This document shows, piece after piece, positions 21,905 through 30,100 of a stretch of DNA of 64,000 bases. The stretch comes from Lentisphaera profundi (GTDB lineage Bacteria > Verrucomicrobiota > Lentisphaeria > Lentisphaerales > Lentisphaeraceae). The stretch lies in NCBI RefSeq assembly GCF_028728065.1, contig NZ_CP117812.1, forward strand, positions 310,001-374,000, written 5' to 3'. Made by a program: the position numbers and the translations under genes. The notes below the pieces were generated by a model. The model did not search any database. It was not told the origin of the DNA and saw only the letters and a list, made by a program, of their open reading frames with translations. The first letter of the stretch is position 1. Every line of letters starts with the position of its first letter.

Positions 21905-22210
21905 ATGTACGCAATTATTGAGACAGGCGGCAAGCAGTATACCGTTCGTGAAGGTGATGTCATTCGCGTAGAACGCCTCAAAACTGCAGGCGCTGCATAC
22001 ACTTTCGATAAAGTCCTCGCCCTAGGCGGAGACGACGCAAAATTTGGAACACCCCTTGTAGAAGGCGCAAGTGTAATAGCTGAAATTGTAAATGAAGCTA
22101 AAGGCAAGAAACTTATCGTTTTCAAAAAGAAACGTCGTAAAAGATATAAGAAAACTCAAGGTCATCGTCAGTGGTTTACAGAAGTGAAAATCACTGGTAT
22201 TAACGCCTAA
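21905..22210 (+). CDS. rplU: 50S ribosomal protein L21
   Basis: L21 binds 23S rRNA near L20 during 50S assembly. The 101-residue product begins MYAIIETGGKQYTVREGDVI and has the C-terminal KKKRRKRYKKTQGHRQWFTEVKITGI-type tail typical of the family. The start has AAGGA nearby. Unlike the common rplU-rpmA arrangement, no L27 gene follows; a strong terminator lies 16 bases after the stop. Confidence 0.97.
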   Translation: MYAIIETGGKQYTVREGDVIRVERLKTAGAAYTFDKVLALGGDDAKFGTPLVEGASVIAEIVNEAKGKKLIVFKKKRRKRYKKTQGHRQWFTEVKITGINA

Positions 22211-22226
22211 GTCCTTCATCTATCCT

Positions 22227-22266
22227 AAAAAAGCCGAGTTTACTTACGTAAATTCGGCTTTTTTGT
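22227..22266 (+). terminator. Rho-independent terminator after rplU
   Basis: The stem GCCGAGTTTAC/GTAAATTCGGC (one G-U) has a four-base loop and is flanked by A-rich and T6 tracts. It follows the rplU stop codon by 16 bases and isolates rplU from the ATPase gene downstream. Confidence 0.92.
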
Positions 22267-22342
22267 TTTTAAACTCATGATGCTTGCGGTAATTTCATAT
22301 AGATATTAATTTTATTTGTTTAATTACCTGGGAGTGTCAAAC

Positions 22343-23428
22343 ATGCCAACGTCAAAACTCAACTCAATATTAGTTACTGGAGTCCAAGAAGGAGCCTCGG
22401 ATTGGCACATTAGAGAAGGCAGTCCAATTGCCTTGCGTGTGAATGGAGGTCTCTTTGAGATTTCAGATGGTTTTATTCCGGACTATGAATTCTTAAGTAC
22501 CGCGATTCTAGAACTTGCAGGACAAAAAGTTCTGGATCTTTATCTTGAGACAGGTGACTCAGACTTTGCCTTCGATGAAGATAATGCGGGTCGTTTCCGT
22601 GCAAATATTCATAGTCAACGCGGATTACTCTCCATGACTTTTCGTCATGTGAAAAGTGAAGTGCCGCCTTTAGAAGCCCTAGGCTTACCCGAAATCATTT
22701 TGCGTATTGCTGAATATGAACGTGGTATCATCTTAGTGACGGGTACAACGGGCTCTGGTAAGTCTACGACGATGGCCTGTATGTTAGAGCACATGAACAC
22801 CAGTATGAATCGTCATATTATCACTGTAGAAGACCCGATTGAGTACAACTTTAAAGATAAAAATAGTATCTTTGAACAAAGAGAAGTAGGTATTGATACG
22901 GTTTCTTTCGAGGCCGCTTTAAAATATGCACTTCGTCAGGACCCCGATGTGATTGTTGTTGGTGAAATGAGAGATGTTACATCAATTGAATCTGCTCTTC
23001 ATGCAGCAGATACGGGTCACATGGTTATTTCTACTCTGCATACAGCTAATGCGGGACAGTCAATTAATCGCTTATTAGATACTTTCCCTGCGGCAGCTCG
23101 CGCAGCTCTAAGGAAATCACTTGCTGAAAATGTAGCCGCTATTGTCTGTCAGCGTCTTGTTCCCCGCGCTTCTGGTCGAGGAATGGTTCCATGTAATGAG
23201 GTTATGATTAATACTGCCTACATCAAAAAACTCATTCTCGATGATAAAGTAGATCATATTAGTGGTGCCATTGCTAAAGGTGGTGAATATGGAATGTTTA
23301 CCTTTGATCAGCGCTTGCTACAATTAGTGAACTCGGGTGAAATTACTGAAGAAGCCGCTCTGGGCTTTGCGAATAACCCTGAAGGACTACAGATGAACCT
23401 TAAAGGTATATTCTTATCAGCTGACTAA
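22343..23428 (+). CDS. PilT/PilU-type twitching motility ATPase
   Basis: This 361-residue secretion-family ATPase powers pilus retraction in its relatives. It has the N-terminal PAS-like domain, Walker A GTTGSGKSTT, the Asp box ITVEDPIEYNF, Walker B DPDVIVVGEMRD and the His box STLHTANAG. The C-terminal part (GGEYGMFTFDQRLLQL, then GEITEEAAL) resembles PilU more than PilT, since the PilT AIRNLIRE motif is absent. The start is the ATG at 22343 with GGGAG eight bases upstream rather than a TTG nine codons earlier. No other pilus genes lie in the window, so whether it serves pili or another machine is open. Confidence 0.88.
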   Translation: MPTSKLNSILVTGVQEGASDWHIREGSPIALRVNGGLFEISDGFIPDYEFLSTAILELAGQKVLDLYLETGDSDFAFDEDNAGRFRANIHSQRGLLSMTFRHVKSEVPPLEALGLPEIILRIAEYERGIILVTGTTGSGKSTTMACMLEHMNTSMNRHIITVEDPIEYNFKDKNSIFEQREVGIDTVSFEAALKYALRQDPDVIVVGEMRDVTSIESALHAADTGHMVISTLHTANAGQSINRLLDTFPAAARAALRKSLAENVAAIVCQRLVPRASGRGMVPCNEVMINTAYIKKLILDDKVDHISGAIAKGGEYGMFTFDQRLLQLVNSGEITEEAALGFANNPEGLQMNLKGIFLSAD

Positions 23429-23453
23429 TAAGTACGGCTTAAGGGCTCCAATT

Positions 23454-23507
23454 CGAGTAGATTTAGGTCAGCTATGATAAGCTAATTTAAGTCTGCTCGT
23501 TTTTTTT
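23454..23507 (+). terminator. Long-stem terminator after the PilT-like gene
   Basis: CGAGTAGATTTAGGTCAGCT can pair with AGCTAATTTAAGTCTGCTCG at 19 of 20 positions when G-U pairs are counted. The loop has six bases and T8 follows at once. It begins 25 bases after the stop codon. The roughly 90 bases that follow contain no further gene before the YiiX-like start. Confidence 0.9.
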
Positions 23508-23597
23508 ATAATTATGCGATGTCGAATAGATATTCTTTTGCTTATTACTCATGCACAAGCTTTATTATGATATGATAGATTTATAAGGGTGAATTTA

Positions 23598-24380
23598 ATG
23601 GGTTTAATGCAGAAAATAGGTGAGTCGATCGCGGGCTATTTAGCCAAAGAACGACTAGGGGGCAGGCACTTGTCGACCTGTGATCCCCTGCTCTTAGAAG
23701 AAACCCTAAAACCAGGAGATGTTCTCTTAGTGGAAGGCAGTAGCCGTTTTAGTTCGGCGATTAAATATATTACCCAGTCGACATGGTCACATTCAGCTAT
23801 TTACGTAGGAGACTGTGGTTTAGAAGCAGAGGGAGAGGAAAAGGCTGTTTTGATTGAAGCAGATGTAGTAGAAGGGGTGCGAGCAGTGCCTATTAGCCAG
23901 TATACTTCTTATCATACGCGGATTTGTCGGCCAGTAGGGATTACACCCGATGAATTAAGTGATTTAAAGCAATTTTTGATTGATCGTCTAGGTTATCAGT
24001 ATGATTTAAAGAATATTTTTGATTTAGCTCGTTATTTTTTACATCCTCCTCCCATTCCGAGTAAATGGAGACGCCAGTTATTGGCTTTAGGGAGTGGTGA
24101 CCCTACACGAGCAATATGTTCATCTTTAATAGCATTAGCATTTCAGTCAGTTAAATACCCTATTTTACCAGAGCGTTTAAATGCTGGCGAAGATGGAGAG
24201 TCAGATGAAGAGAATCGTGAGCTTTATCATATTCGTCATCATAGTTTATTCGCTCCGAGAGATTTTGATGTCTCGCCATATTTTGAAATTGTAAAGCCAA
24301 CAATCTATCAAGATTTTGATCCGCATCAGTTGCTTTGGGCAACGGATGCAGAATTGAGGAAGCTGGAATTGCGTTTCTAG
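23598..24380 (+). CDS. YiiX-like permuted NlpC/P60 (papain-fold) protein
   Basis: The 260-residue product resembles the YiiX/YebB group of circularly permuted NlpC/P60 proteins, which may cleave amide bonds in peptidoglycan or lipids. Supporting segments are KPGDVLLVEGSSRFSSAIKY, then WSHSAIYVGD with the candidate catalytic His, an acidic LIEADVVEGV strand, and ICSSLIALAF with the candidate catalytic Cys. No signal peptide is obvious. The ATG at 23598 was chosen because AGGG lies eight bases upstream; GTG (23589) and ATG (23607) are alternatives. It converges on the parvulin-like gene with three bases between them. Confidence 0.7.
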   Translation: MGLMQKIGESIAGYLAKERLGGRHLSTCDPLLLEETLKPGDVLLVEGSSRFSSAIKYITQSTWSHSAIYVGDCGLEAEGEEKAVLIEADVVEGVRAVPISQYTSYHTRICRPVGITPDELSDLKQFLIDRLGYQYDLKNIFDLARYFLHPPPIPSKWRRQLLALGSGDPTRAICSSLIALAFQSVKYPILPERLNAGEDGESDEENRELYHIRHHSLFAPRDFDVSPYFEIVKPTIYQDFDPHQLLWATDAELRKLELRF

Positions 24381-24383
24381 CAA

Positions 24384-25346
24384 TTATGGATCTATAAATA
24401 ATTGGTAGGAGTTTAAATTTAGTTGTTGCGAAATTTCTTTGCTAAGATGTTTATTCACACGATGGCTTTTTATTGAGTTAATGATTTTTTCTTTGAGGAG
24501 CTCAAAAGCTATTTGCGATTGCTCAATTCTCTTGAAGGGAAAGTAGAGCAAGTGTCCTGCAGGATTTTTTATTAAATAGAACTGCTGAAGTGGGGCCTTT
24601 GATAGTGTAGATAATTCCGATTTCTTATGGCTAATATCTCCTACGAATTGATCTGCTAGGGTTTTGAACTTACCGTTTTGCTGTTTGAGTGCCTTGGAGG
24701 CTTCTAGGCCTTGCCTTATCAGCTGGTTGACCCTTTGTAATGAGGGCGTACTGAGAGGGCTATCAAGTTGAAATACATGGCATGTAATACCTGGTTCTTG
24801 GGTGAATGTTTGTGGGTTATCATAATAATAAAGCATAGCCTCGGCCTCGCCGACGAGCTCAGACTTAAAAAGTTCTTTACGGTAATTTTGAATCGTTTGT
24901 TTTTCGTAAATGGAGCGAACGATTTCTTGTTTACTCAGTTTGAGTAAGCTTAATTCTTCGATAAGTTTGGATGGATTCTGACGACTAGAGTAGTTTTCAT
25001 AAAATTTCTTGGCTTCGTCTATGTCAGCAGAGAAGCCTGCATTTCGGCTCAATTCAAAAAGAGCTTGAAAGGAAAAGTACTGTGTAAGAGCTGAGTGGGT
25101 AAATTTTTCTACCGTGTTGGCATCACTGGTGGCTCCTGAGTAATACAGTAGGTACTGACGAAGAATATTAAGACAATCAGTTTTTGTATAATCCTTACCA
25201 TCATAATGGGCACAGATAGCGGGTAATAAGGATGTGTTGAGATCCTTTAAGTCTATCGTTTTTTCTTGGGCCGGTAGCAATGAGATATTTAATGTACTAA
25301 AAAATATTAAGAATCTAATACTTGATTTTAGGATTATTTTATACAA
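24384..25346 (-). CDS. Exported SurA/PpiC-like protein with a degenerate parvulin domain
   Basis: The 320-residue protein starts with a hydrophobic signal segment (SSIRFLIFFSTLNISLLPAQ) followed by helical SurA-N-like sequence, with KFYENYSS and LSKQEIVRSIYEKQTIQNYR typical of the chaperone arm. From about residue 185 a parvulin-like pattern appears (CHVFQLDSPL, then KFKTLADQF, then GHLLYFPFKRIEQ), but the usual GGDLG turn is missing, so isomerase activity is doubtful. It starts eight bases before the end of the FHA-MoxR gene and so is translationally coupled to it. It may be the periplasmic partner of that complex (inference). Confidence 0.6.
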   Translation of the reverse strand: MYKIILKSSIRFLIFFSTLNISLLPAQEKTIDLKDLNTSLLPAICAHYDGKDYTKTDCLNILRQYLLYYSGATSDANTVEKFTHSALTQYFSFQALFELSRNAGFSADIDEAKKFYENYSSRQNPSKLIEELSLLKLSKQEIVRSIYEKQTIQNYRKELFKSELVGEAEAMLYYYDNPQTFTQEPGITCHVFQLDSPLSTPSLQRVNQLIRQGLEASKALKQQNGKFKTLADQFVGDISHKKSELSTLSKAPLQQFYLIKNPAGHLLYFPFKRIEQSQIAFELLKEKIINSIKSHRVNKHLSKEISQQLNLNSYQLFIDP

Positions 25347-26628
25347 ATTGAGGAATCTCTGGTTCGGGAATAAGCTCTAAAAGTTTATGGACGAGGTCAT
25401 CTTCATTTATACGTATAGCTTGTGCTTTGAAACTGAGGGAAATACGATGGCGTAAGACAGGTACGGCACATTTTTTGATGTCGGCGCATGTTGTGAAACT
25501 ACGTCCTTCCATGGCAGCAAAAGCTTTAGCTCCACGGATTAAGTATTGTCCTGCACGGGGGCCGGCACCATATTCAATTAATTCGCTTAATTCAGGGGGA
25601 CAGTCATCTGTGCCAGGACGTGTGGCCCGCGCAAGAGACGTGACATACGATATAACTAAAGGCGAGGTTTCGATGCGCTCAATAGCATTTCTAAAGCGGA
25701 TGATGTCATGTGCCTGAAAGATTTGTTTTAGGTGATAAGAATTAGGCGTACAGGTACGTCGTAAGATTTCTTCTTCTTCGTTTTGAGTAGGATAATCAAT
25801 GTTTATGTTGAACATAAAACGGTCCAATTGTGCTTCAGGAAGAATATAGGTACCTTCTTGTTCTACAGGATTTCGCGTTGCCATAACAATAAAAGGAGAG
25901 GGGAGTTGCATAGTTTTTTCGCCCACAGTAACTTGTTTTTCCTGCATGGCTTCAAGCAAAGCTGCTTGAGTTTTTGGTGGGGTTCTATTGATTTCATCAG
26001 CAAGTAATAATTGAGTGAAAATAGGGCCCTTCACAAACTTAAAAGATCTTCGGCCTTGTTCATCCTCATCAAGGATAGTTGTCCCAGTTATATCACTAGG
26101 CATTAAGTCGGGTGTGAATTGGATGCGCTTAAAATCGAGATTTAAGACTTTCGAAATAGAATTAATTGTAATGGTTTTGGCTAAGCCTGGGACGCCAGTG
26201 AGTAAACAGTGACCTCCACCAAAGATACCGGCAAGGATTTGACCGACGACATCATCTTGTCCCACGATAATTTTCTTTATTTCGCTACGAAGTATGGGGA
26301 TGCGATTTGCGAAATCCGCAAGAGTCTCTTTTATATCTGATCCACTTATAAAACGTATGAGGATGTCTCCAATCAGAAAAGTTTCTTGGTCTTCTAGTTT
26401 GACTTGTTTATGTTTTTCGCCATTAGCTTTAATACCATTGGTACTATCACAATCAGAAAGTGTTAATGAATCATTACGTAGATCGATAGAGGCGTGGATT
26501 TTTGAAATGGAGGGATGGTCAATACAGATGTCAGTATTAGCGTCGCGGCCAATAAATTGAATACCTTCATTGAGGGGGATGGTTTTTCCGGGTTCGGGAC
26601 CTTCAATAATTAGTAAATGGGCGCTCAT
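25339..26628 (-). CDS. FHA-MoxR fusion AAA+ ATPase
   Basis: Residues 1-95 form a forkhead-associated domain with the phosphopeptide-binding landmarks GRD, SISKIHA and DSTNGIKANG. Residues about 110-429 form a MoxR AAA+ ATPase with Walker A GVPGLAKT, Walker B LLADEINRTPPKTQAALLEA, sensor-type FIVMATRNPVEQEGTY and arginine-finger segment LPEAQLDRF. MoxR proteins normally act as chaperone ATPases with DUF58 and VWA partners; none is present here. A direct fusion to FHA suggests recruitment to a phosphothreonine target. Its ATG overlaps the stop of the pseudokinase-like gene (TAATG), and its end overlaps the parvulin-like gene. Confidence 0.9.
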   Translation of the reverse strand: MSAHLLIIEGPEPGKTIPLNEGIQFIGRDANTDICIDHPSISKIHASIDLRNDSLTLSDCDSTNGIKANGEKHKQVKLEDQETFLIGDILIRFISGSDIKETLADFANRIPILRSEIKKIIVGQDDVVGQILAGIFGGGHCLLTGVPGLAKTITINSISKVLNLDFKRIQFTPDLMPSDITGTTILDEDEQGRRSFKFVKGPIFTQLLLADEINRTPPKTQAALLEAMQEKQVTVGEKTMQLPSPFIVMATRNPVEQEGTYILPEAQLDRFMFNINIDYPTQNEEEEILRRTCTPNSYHLKQIFQAHDIIRFRNAIERIETSPLVISYVTSLARATRPGTDDCPPELSELIEYGAGPRAGQYLIRGAKAFAAMEGRSFTTCADIKKCAVPVLRHRISLSFKAQAIRINEDDLVHKLLELIPEPEIPQFV

Positions 26629-28454
26629 TAACTCTCCACGATATTTTGCTGCTTAAGTGATTCACGTACTTTGACGCTGCGTAGAATAAATTCCAGTAAT
26701 TTTTGATTCTTTGGATCTTTCACCTGAGCACTAAATGCTTGAAAGAGTTCATTAAGCTTATGTTTATAGCAGTACAGCGCCATATTGATATTCTTTCTCT
26801 CGCTATTGCTAATATTTGTCATAAAGAGGTCAGCGATTTGTTCTTCATTAAAAAAAGTAAATGAAGCTTGTGAACCATCATCGAGATCAAAGCCGTAGGG
26901 AGTGATTTTTTTAACTGTTTTATATTGTGGAAAATGGCGAGCTAAGAAGGCAGTAGCTCCTTGTAGGTTCTTTTCTTTAATGGCATCATAGAAGAGTTGA
27001 TACTCGGCTTTGGCATACAGACGTTCACAGCGCAAAAGGTGTCTGAGATCATTATTTTCTATTTCATCTTCATAGGATTTGGCTAAATCATAGATAGATT
27101 TTAAATTTTCCAAGGGCTTGATTAAGCGTTTTTTATATGCACTTTTCACAGCTTCGAGTGATGGGATGTCTTGTTCGACAAGAATCTTCTTTTTGACTTG
27201 CTGTTGTTGGCTCTGGGCACGTTTGAAAGGAATGGAGACGGCTAGGTTATCGAGTTCTCGTTGTTTCGGGTGCTTAGGGTAATTAATCTTGATGGAGGCT
27301 AAAATTTGCTCAGCACGATCGAATGCTTGAGTTTCCATGGCTCGTTTGGCTTCTTGTAGGGAGTGACTAAAATTTTGACTAATAAGATTTTCTATCTCAA
27401 AACTAAAGCTTTGAAAGTTGGCGTCATTTTTGTAGAAAGGGCGCGAGAGTTGTTGACGCAGTGTAGCTTTTTGTGCATAGCCAAGTTCCACTAGGTTTTG
27501 GATGACTTGCTGTTCATTACTTAGTGCAGTTTCACTGAATTTCTTCGGCGAATTTTCCTTGGTTTTAAGTATAATTTTTTCTTCTAGGGGCGGATCGTAT
27601 ATATCGCCCAACCAAGTCGATTGAAAGAAACTGTCTTTAAAAATGAAGGCAAGGATAAAGAGCAGTAAAAAAGTTGAGATCCCAATCTTGATTAATTTTC
27701 GTCTCTTTTCAATACGAATTAAATCAGCATAGATTTCGTGAAGGCTTAGCTGACAATTCTTCGGATTTTTTTTGATCGCCTGAAAGAGTTTTTTCATGGC
27801 AGGGCTTAATGAATAAAGGCTACGAAATTCTATTGGTTTGGCTTTGCCGCAAATAAAATAGAGCAATAAACGATTGCGGAAAAGAAAAAATTGTTCAGTA
27901 GGAGTGAGTTTATCTGAGGGGCATAAGTCAAGTAAGTCAGCTTTATTCTGTGTGATGATAGATTGATGAACGGGGCTTGCACCAGGGATTCGCAATCTCA
28001 CCGAATAATCATTTTTAGTTTTTATTAATCTTAAGCCAGGGATTAAGGGCGTTAGAGAGGGTTCTTTTTCTAAGTCCGATTCTATGAGTTCAAGAGCATT
28101 AAAGATCGCTTCGAAGTCATCACTAGCATACTCTTGATCGTGAAAACCAAATCCAGGGATAAGGGCGTAACTATCGACTTGTCGATAACAGAGTATTGTG
28201 TACTTGTCATGGCAGGCGTAAGCTGCAATGGGTAAAGTGAACCTTTCTTTGAACTTATATTGTCTTTTGACTTTTACATCAAAGCGATCAAGCATGGCAC
28301 TTGTATGATCTGAGCGGATGTATAATTGCAGCTCAAGATTGATGCCTTCGAGATTTTTAACTAAGGCAACGAGGTGAAATTCACCCTCATTTAATACTTT
28401 TAAGAGCTGAAATTTATGATGCTCTAAAATGTATAAATGGGGGTTATCAGACAT
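26628..28454 (-). CDS. Membrane pseudokinase-like protein with helical C-terminal region
   Basis: This 608-residue protein has a cytosolic N-terminal region of about 250 residues, one membrane segment (about 255-273, ISTFLLLFILAFIF) and a long mostly helical outer region (about 300-608). The N-terminal region resembles a worn Hanks kinase: FQLLKVLNEGEFHLVALVKN for the nucleotide loop, LLLYFICGKAKP for the helix F/G region, and SPAMKKLFQAIKKNPKNCQL followed by SLHEIYADL at the kinase tail. No catalytic Lys, HRD or DFG is visible, so it should not phosphorylate. It starts 15 bases after pdxH and is coupled to the FHA-MoxR gene. The kinase kinship is inferred from pattern only. Confidence 0.55.
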   Translation of the reverse strand: MSDNPHLYILEHHKFQLLKVLNEGEFHLVALVKNLEGINLELQLYIRSDHTSAMLDRFDVKVKRQYKFKERFTLPIAAYACHDKYTILCYRQVDSYALIPGFGFHDQEYASDDFEAIFNALELIESDLEKEPSLTPLIPGLRLIKTKNDYSVRLRIPGASPVHQSIITQNKADLLDLCPSDKLTPTEQFFLFRNRLLLYFICGKAKPIEFRSLYSLSPAMKKLFQAIKKNPKNCQLSLHEIYADLIRIEKRRKLIKIGISTFLLLFILAFIFKDSFFQSTWLGDIYDPPLEEKIILKTKENSPKKFSETALSNEQQVIQNLVELGYAQKATLRQQLSRPFYKNDANFQSFSFEIENLISQNFSHSLQEAKRAMETQAFDRAEQILASIKINYPKHPKQRELDNLAVSIPFKRAQSQQQQVKKKILVEQDIPSLEAVKSAYKKRLIKPLENLKSIYDLAKSYEDEIENNDLRHLLRCERLYAKAEYQLFYDAIKEKNLQGATAFLARHFPQYKTVKKITPYGFDLDDGSQASFTFFNEEQIADLFMTNISNSERKNINMALYCYKHKLNELFQAFSAQVKDPKNQKLLEFILRSVKVRESLKQQNIVES

Positions 28455-28469
28455 AATTAATCCAATTGA

Positions 28470-29060
28470 TTACGGGTAAAGGCAAACTTCTTGCCAATTT
28501 TGTTCATCAGTAGGAGTGAATACGTGACGTTCATGAAGACGAAAATCGCGTTTTTGCCAGAATTCGAATTTTGTTGGGACAATTCTAAAACCCGACCAAA
28601 ATTCTGGTCGAGGGACTTTGCTGGCAGCGAATTTCAAAGTGTATTTGGCAATGCGTTTTTCAAAATCCATTTTGCCCTCTATCTCTGAAGACTGTTTACT
28701 TGCCCAGGCTCCAATTTGGCTTTGCTTTGCACGTGTAGCAAAATAAGCATCAGCTTCTTCATTGCTGACTTGTTGTGCTCTGCCTTCAATACGAATTTGT
28801 TTAGAAATATTGTGCCACATGAAATTAATGCAGACTTGTGGGTTTAAAGATATTTCTTTTGATTTTCTACTGGTGAGATTCGTGTAAAATACAAAGCCAC
28901 GATGATCGAAAGCTTTGAGTAAGACCACTCGAGAGGTGGGAGCGCCCGCTTCACTTACCGTAGAGAGAGTCATGGCGGTGGGTTCAGGGTGACCTTTTTT
29001 GGTGGTCGCATCTAATTCTTTTTGAAAACGGGTGATGAGTTCATTTATAGGGACTGACAT
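28470..29060 (-). CDS. pdxH: Pyridoxamine 5'-phosphate oxidase
   Basis: PdxH is the FMN enzyme that oxidises pyridoxamine or pyridoxine 5'-phosphate to pyridoxal 5'-phosphate. The 196-residue protein has PTAMTLSTVSEAGAPTSRVV, LKAFDHRGFVFYTNLTSRKS (FMN binding), and the C-terminal family signature RPEFWSGFRIVPTKFEFWQ followed by RLHERHVF. Length is slightly short for the family because of a trimmed N-terminus. It lies 37 bases after hemB in the same orientation. Confidence 0.95.
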   Translation of the reverse strand: MSVPINELITRFQKELDATTKKGHPEPTAMTLSTVSEAGAPTSRVVLLKAFDHRGFVFYTNLTSRKSKEISLNPQVCINFMWHNISKQIRIEGRAQQVSNEEADAYFATRAKQSQIGAWASKQSSEIEGKMDFEKRIAKYTLKFAASKVPRPEFWSGFRIVPTKFEFWQKRDFRLHERHVFTPTDEQNWQEVCLYP

Positions 29061-29097
29061 GGCTTTACCTTAAAACTTATACTTATGATAATGAAAG

Positions 29098-30084
29098 CTA
29101 TGCTTTTTTCTGCCAAAGGGCAAATTCTTTTGCATGATAGCTTAGGATAATGTCTGCACCGGCACGTTTAAATGCCATGAGAGTTTCGCAAACTGTACTA
29201 CGGTAGTCAAGCCAGCCTTTTTCTGCAGCGGCTCGTAACATGGCATATTCACCAGATACATTATAAACGGCTACAGGTAGATCGGAAGTTTCAGCAAAGG
29301 AACGAACGATATCTAAATAAGCAAGTCCAGGTTTTACCATAATCATATCAGCGCCTTCTTCGGTATCGAGTTGGGCTTCTCGCATAGCTTCGCGGCTGTT
29401 TGCAGGGTTCATTTGGTAAGTTTTCTTGTCACCATCTTTAGGTGCAGAATCAAGGGCGTCACGGAAGGGACCGTAAAAAGCAGAGGCATATTTCGCGGTA
29501 TACGCGAGGATGCCAACGTTTGTAAAGCCAGCTTGATCAAGAGCTTGACGAATGACGGCAACGCGGCCGTCCATCATATCAGAAGGAGCAATGATATCGG
29601 CTCCTGCTTGAGCTTGTGCAACGGCCATGTCACCTAGGATAGCTAAAGTTTTGTCATTGATAATTTGGCCTTCTTCAACAAAGCCATCGTGACCATCGGA
29701 ACTATAGGGATCCATCGCTACATCACAGATGGTGAGCATATCGGGGCAAGTATTTTTGACAGTTTTGATTGCCATTTGGAAGAGCCCTTCTGGGTTGAGG
29801 GACTCGCGTGCTAAGGAATCTTTGAGGGATTCATCAATAGCGGGGAAAAGTGCAACTGCTTTAATGCCTAAATCCCAAAGTTCAGAGATTTCGTCAGCAA
29901 GTTTATCTAAAGAAAAGCGATAAACTCCCGGCATCGAGGCAACTTCGATTTTATGCTTTTGACCTTCAATAACAAAGAGTGGCATAATGAGGTCATCGAC
30001 ACATACGTGGTTTTCTTGAACAAGTTTTCTCATCGAGGAGTTAACTCGGTTTCGGCGTGGGCGGATGGGGATATTATAAGACAT
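29098..30084 (-). CDS. hemB: Delta-aminolevulinic acid dehydratase (porphobilinogen synthase)
   Basis: HemB condenses two 5-aminolevulinate molecules to porphobilinogen. The 328-residue product carries the two Schiff-base lysines in LAYTAKYASAFYGPFRDA and MIMVKPGLAYLDI. The metal site reads CDVAMDPYSSDGHDG: Asp replaces the Cys ligands of zinc enzymes, so it should be a magnesium-type synthase. AGGA precedes the start. The other heme genes lie about 30 kb away at 59271-63620. Confidence 0.97.
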   Translation of the reverse strand: MSYNIPIRPRRNRVNSSMRKLVQENHVCVDDLIMPLFVIEGQKHKIEVASMPGVYRFSLDKLADEISELWDLGIKAVALFPAIDESLKDSLARESLNPEGLFQMAIKTVKNTCPDMLTICDVAMDPYSSDGHDGFVEEGQIINDKTLAILGDMAVAQAQAGADIIAPSDMMDGRVAVIRQALDQAGFTNVGILAYTAKYASAFYGPFRDALDSAPKDGDKKTYQMNPANSREAMREAQLDTEEGADMIMVKPGLAYLDIVRSFAETSDLPVAVYNVSGEYAMLRAAAEKGWLDYRSTVCETLMAFKRAGADIILSYHAKEFALWQKKA

Positions 30085-30100
30085 TATTTGGGTCCTAGAT

